Assembly (NCBI GenBank): GCA_964017045.1
Contig: OZ024809.1
Span: 10,315,012-10,379,011 of the forward strand
Length of the DNA stretch: 64,000 bases
Source of the DNA: Omphiscola glabra
Lineage: Eukaryota; Mollusca; Gastropoda; Lymnaeidae
Direction: 5' to 3'
Shown: positions 62,710-64,000 of the stretch, piece by piece
Layout of the letters: every line of letters begins with the position of its first letter
How positions within the stretch are numbered: the stretch's first letter is position 1
The notes under the pieces: model-generated
Told to the model about the DNA's origin: nothing
Databases searched by the model: none
The model's input: the letters and a program-made list of their open reading frames with translations, nothing else
Program-made: the position numbers and the translations under genes

Positions 62710-63430
62710 GTAGCCTACTAGGTAACATAGTTCCTCATGGATGGCGCAATTAACACATCGACTGTGGAAGTCGCGACGTATGCCATTATCATTAGTGACA
62801 AATGATTAGCCTGTTGTTGGGAGAGTTTCTATTGATTTAATCAATTATATATGGGTCATGCATCACCCCTCTTAACGGAGAGGAAGACACATTTTTTTAA
62901 AGGTGCTTGAGCAGAATGAAGGTGTGTGTGTTTTGGGGGGGGGTGTGACCTCCGGAGGGGTATAATTGTTCCGGGGGGAAAAAAAGCTAACAAATGGTTT
63001 CAACGACCCATCGCACGTGGCTGGCGCGCGCCAAACGAGTATGACAATGTCACCTAGCACGTGCCCCTGTGGACAGGTGGTCGGCAACTTGAGGATCCTG
63101 CTTTAAAAAAAAAAGGGAAAGCTAAAAATAAACCAAGACACAGAGAATGGAACAACTGGCAACTTAAAGTAGTCTCCAAACACAATGAAAAGCACGAAGT
63201 TCTAAAAATACGGCCTTAAAATCCTACAAAAAGTCGTAATACTAAAATTCGCCACTAAAACACGATAGACCCTAATACCTAAAATATGCCCTTAAAAATT
63301 ATCGAAGATCCCTGATACCTAAACAGAGATCTAACTTTGGCAAAACAAAGCTTTCATTGGCACAAAACAAAGCTTTCATTGGCACAAAATAATTGTCCCA
63401 AATCTAAACAAAAATTAAAATACAATAGAT
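62710..63430. other. Spacer without supported gene
   Basis: Only short imperfect repeats (AACAAAGCTTTCATTGGCAC x2 near 63340-63385). Confidence 0.5.
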
Positions 63431-63435
63431 AGGAA

Positions 63436-63614
63436 CAGAGGCGTAGCTAGAGTGTTTGGCGCCCGGGGGACAAGATTCATTTTAAAGAGCCTCCCTCTCT
63501 TTTTTTCAACTCTCAAACCCATTATTTTCAATAATAAAATAATATCAAAGCATATTTTGGCGCGCCTAACTAGTCTGGCGCCCATGGACATCTGCCCCAT
63601 TAGTTACGCCTCTG
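63436..63614. mobile_element. hAT-type MITE (CAGAGGCGTAGC family), near-perfect TSD
   Basis: CAGAGGCGTAGCTAG ... TAGTTACGCCTCTG, 179 bp, flanks GATAGGAA and GATAAGAA (one mismatch). Sister of 57024-57208. Confidence 0.92.
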
Positions 63615-63803
63615 GATAAGAATTATATTTATTTGGTGTTCATGGGATTACATTTTGTGTGTGGTGTTCTCGGATGTACATTGTTTGAGGTTCCCAAGCA
63701 TTACATCTAGTTAGGGTTCTCAGAATTACATTTAGTTGGGGTTCTCAGGAAATACATAAATTGGTGTTTTTCAGGAATTGCATTTATTTGGTATTCTCAA
63801 GAA

Positions 63804-64000
63804 CAGTGGTTCTCAACCTTCCTAATGCCACGACCCTTTAATGCAGTTCCTCAAGTTGTGACGACCCCCCAAACACAATTTTATTTTAGTTGCTACTTCA
63901 TAACTGTAGAGTATATGTGTTTTCCGATGGTCTTAGGGCGACCTCTGTGAAAGGATGGTTCGATCCCCTAAGGGGTCGCGACACACAGGTTGAGAACCGC
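63804..64000. mobile_element. SPIN-like hAT MITE copy 3 (cut by window end)
   Basis: CAGTGGTTCTCAACCTTCCT, then TGCTACTTCATAACTGTAGA, GATGGTCTTAGGGCGACC and GGGGTCGCGACACACAGGTT then GAGAACCGC at the edge. The left flank is CTCAAGAA; the right flank lies outside the window. Confidence 0.88.

Noticed and set aside
62159..62753. Plus-strand frames of 173 and 191 codons
   Set aside because: They run through a tandem repeat edge, poly-G/poly-C tracts and a MITE; no conserved motif.
1..64000. tRNA, rRNA or snRNA genes
   Set aside because: I scanned for box A/B pairs and conserved rRNA segments by eye and found none that folds as a complete gene; a tRNA search tool would be decisive.

Overview
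This is a eukaryotic nuclear window: AT-rich, intron-rich, with GT-AG splicing, and no operons, ribosome binding sites or CRISPR. Gene content, LINE tails and hAT MITEs suggest a lophotrochozoan, most likely a gastropod mollusc. This is inference; no marker gene fixes the species. Coding sequence is only about 4 kb of 64 kb. The rest is introns and spacers filled with minisatellites and transposon remnants.

Three genes could be assembled exon by exon with consistent splice phases. (1) Plus strand, 5974-11839: an 8-exon TNF-superfamily ligand of 326 aa, a type II membrane protein. (2) Minus strand, 48062 down to about 20405: a secreted zinc metalloprotease of the astacin family. It has 16 well supported exons and one proposed terminal exon, about 735 aa: signal peptide, prodomain, catalytic domain with HEIGHALGLVHEH and Met-turn, a Cys-rich exon, then seven ShKT domains, one per exon, all flanked by phase-1 introns. 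(3) Plus strand, 28781-31507: a 2-exon, 231-aa protein carrying the N-terminal half of a BIR (IAP-type) domain. It is nested antisense in the 9.3-kb intron between the third and fourth ShKT exons. An orphan Cys-rich terminal exon lies on the minus strand at 53539-53715.

Layout: 1-5.3 kb LINE remnants and an 18-bp minisatellite; 6-11.9 kb TNF ligand gene; 12-20 kb spacer with large minisatellites; 20.4-48.1 kb astacin/ShKT gene with nested BIR gene and hAT elements; 48.2-64 kb gene-poor tandem arrays, LINE 3' ends, MITEs and the orphan exon.

Mobile elements include seven short hAT-type MITEs with CAGTGGCGTAGC or CAGAGGCGTAGC ends (six with visible 8-bp target duplications), three copies that look like SPIN (a hAT family known for cross-phylum horizontal transfer), other hAT-like elements, a TA-flanked MITE, foldback structures and a possible solo LTR. 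Nearly every intron carries its own tandem array with a private unit. The most distinctive structural signal is that some arrays copy gene junctions: the 5' splice site of ShKT exon 13, and the last codons plus stop of the TNF gene. The genes encode separate extracellular, signalling and apoptosis-type functions, and nothing in the sequence links them into one pathway. I found no convincing new multi-gene system.
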